The position numbers and the translations under genes are program-made. The notes beneath the pieces were generated by a model. The model was given only the letters and a program-made list of their open reading frames with translations, searched no databases and was not told where the DNA came from. Positions 63,563 through 64,000 of a DNA stretch of 64,000 nt are shown one piece after another. Each line of letters starts with the position of its first letter. Positions within the stretch are counted from its first letter, which is position 1. The stretch is from assembly GCF_000372725.1 (NCBI RefSeq), contig NW_005201392.1, positions 415,094-479,093 on the forward strand, written 5' to 3'. This DNA is from Emiliania huxleyi CCMP1516. Lineage: Eukaryota > Haptophyta > Isochrysidales > Noelaerhabdaceae.

Positions 63563-64000
63563 ATGCGGCCGCGAGACTATGCAGTAGTAACGTTGGCGCT
63601 CACCATCTGCGTGCACGCCCTCCCTGATTTCCGGCCCGTTGAGAAGCGCGAGGAGGTGAACAGCAAAATCTTTCCGACAAACGCTGTCGCCGACGCAGAT
63701 GCGGATCAAGGGGAGAAGCATGAGAGGTACCTGCCCACAGCCAAGGCGACGAAGCCCAAGGCACACCAGGCTTTTGGAAAGGTCCCCGCCGTCCGTGGGA
63801 CGCCCTGCTCCGCTGCTTGCGAAGGCGACCCGAGTGCAGAGGCGTGTGCCTCGTGCTGCCGCTCGGCGCCGCACGAGATTGATTGGCATTGCGGCGGCGA
63901 CCAGCCGGTCGGATGCTGCTTGGGCGAGTGGAAAGAGGCGTGCTGGGACGTCGGCTCGGACGAGAACAACGGCCACGCCTGCAACCAGTGCGGACCCGCA
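63563..64000 (+). CDS. Secreted Cys-rich protein, runs off the window
   Basis: ATG 63563 opens 146 codons with no stop to the window end. The N-terminus MRPRDYAVVTLALTICVHAL is a good signal peptide. A charged linker (VEKREEVNSKIFPTNAVADA, then KATKPKAHQAFGK) leads to a dense Cys module: GTPCSAACEG, EACASCCRSAPHEIDWHC, VGCCLGEWKEACWDV, HACNQCGP. About eleven Cys in 60 residues suggest a disulfide-knotted extracellular domain. Family not recognised; spacing differs from the other two Cys-rich secreted proteins in the window. Confidence 0.6.
   Translation, partial: MRPRDYAVVTLALTICVHALPDFRPVEKREEVNSKIFPTNAVADADADQGEKHERYLPTAKATKPKAHQAFGKVPAVRGTPCSAACEGDPSAEACASCCRSAPHEIDWHCGGDQPVGCCLGEWKEACWDVGSDENNGHACNQCGPA

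Overview
This window is nuclear DNA from a GC-rich, intron-rich eukaryotic microbe. The best guess is a haptophyte alga of the Emiliania/Gephyrocapsa type. The reasons are a high GC content, many GC-AG introns filled with short tandem repeats such as GGGGAGATGT, hydroxyproline-type proline-rich secreted proteins, and a deaminase family known from only a few algae. The species assignment is inference. There are no bacterial-style operons, and a 100-base assembly gap lies at 57659-57758.

Layout. 1-5 kb is minisatellites and degenerate repeat-derived sequence. 5.2-12.7 kb (minus) is a myosin heavy chain. 13.5-14.8 kb (minus) is a secreted Cys-rich protein. 15.3-16.4 kb is a direct-repeat-bounded unknown ORF. 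16.4-18.2 kb (plus) is a DNAJB12/14-like ER J-protein. 18.4-18.8 kb is a small TIR element. 19.2-20.6 kb (plus) is a methyltransferase. 20.9-21.6 kb (plus) is a small J-protein. 21.8-23.1 kb (minus) is an ER FKBP with a thioredoxin-like tail. 24.0-24.5 kb is a second TIR element. 25.3-26.6 kb (minus) is a J-domain/methyl-CpG-binding-domain fusion. 28.1-29.8 kb (plus) is a secreted proline-rich protein. 31.9-33.8 kb and 34.9-37.5 kb (both minus) are two unrecognised multi-exon genes. 39.2-42.9 kb (plus) is a very divergent ATP synthase alpha-like protein. 43-46 kb is repeat-rich, with a foldback-type element. 47.3-47.9 kb is a MORN-repeat exon. 48.3-49.7 kb is a lower-GC stretch with broken membrane-protein-like frames. 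50.3-52.8 kb (plus) is an AID/APOBEC-like deaminase whose tail carries an eIF4E-binding-type motif. 53-63 kb is mostly TIR elements, dispersed repeats and weak ORFs. 63.6 kb to the end is the start of another secreted Cys-rich protein.

Two themes stand out. First, many introns are bounded by direct repeats of exon sequence (13-33 bp), with AG|GC at both copies, so splicing removes the filler plus exactly one copy. This looks like a record of recent intron gain. Second, four proteostasis genes (three J-proteins and an ER FKBP) lie within 10 kb, and one of them joins a J-domain to an MBD. The most striking single gene is the deaminase with the cap-binding-protein motif, which suggests mRNA-directed editing. 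No database search could be run. Exon boundaries are read by eye, and gene spans include introns.
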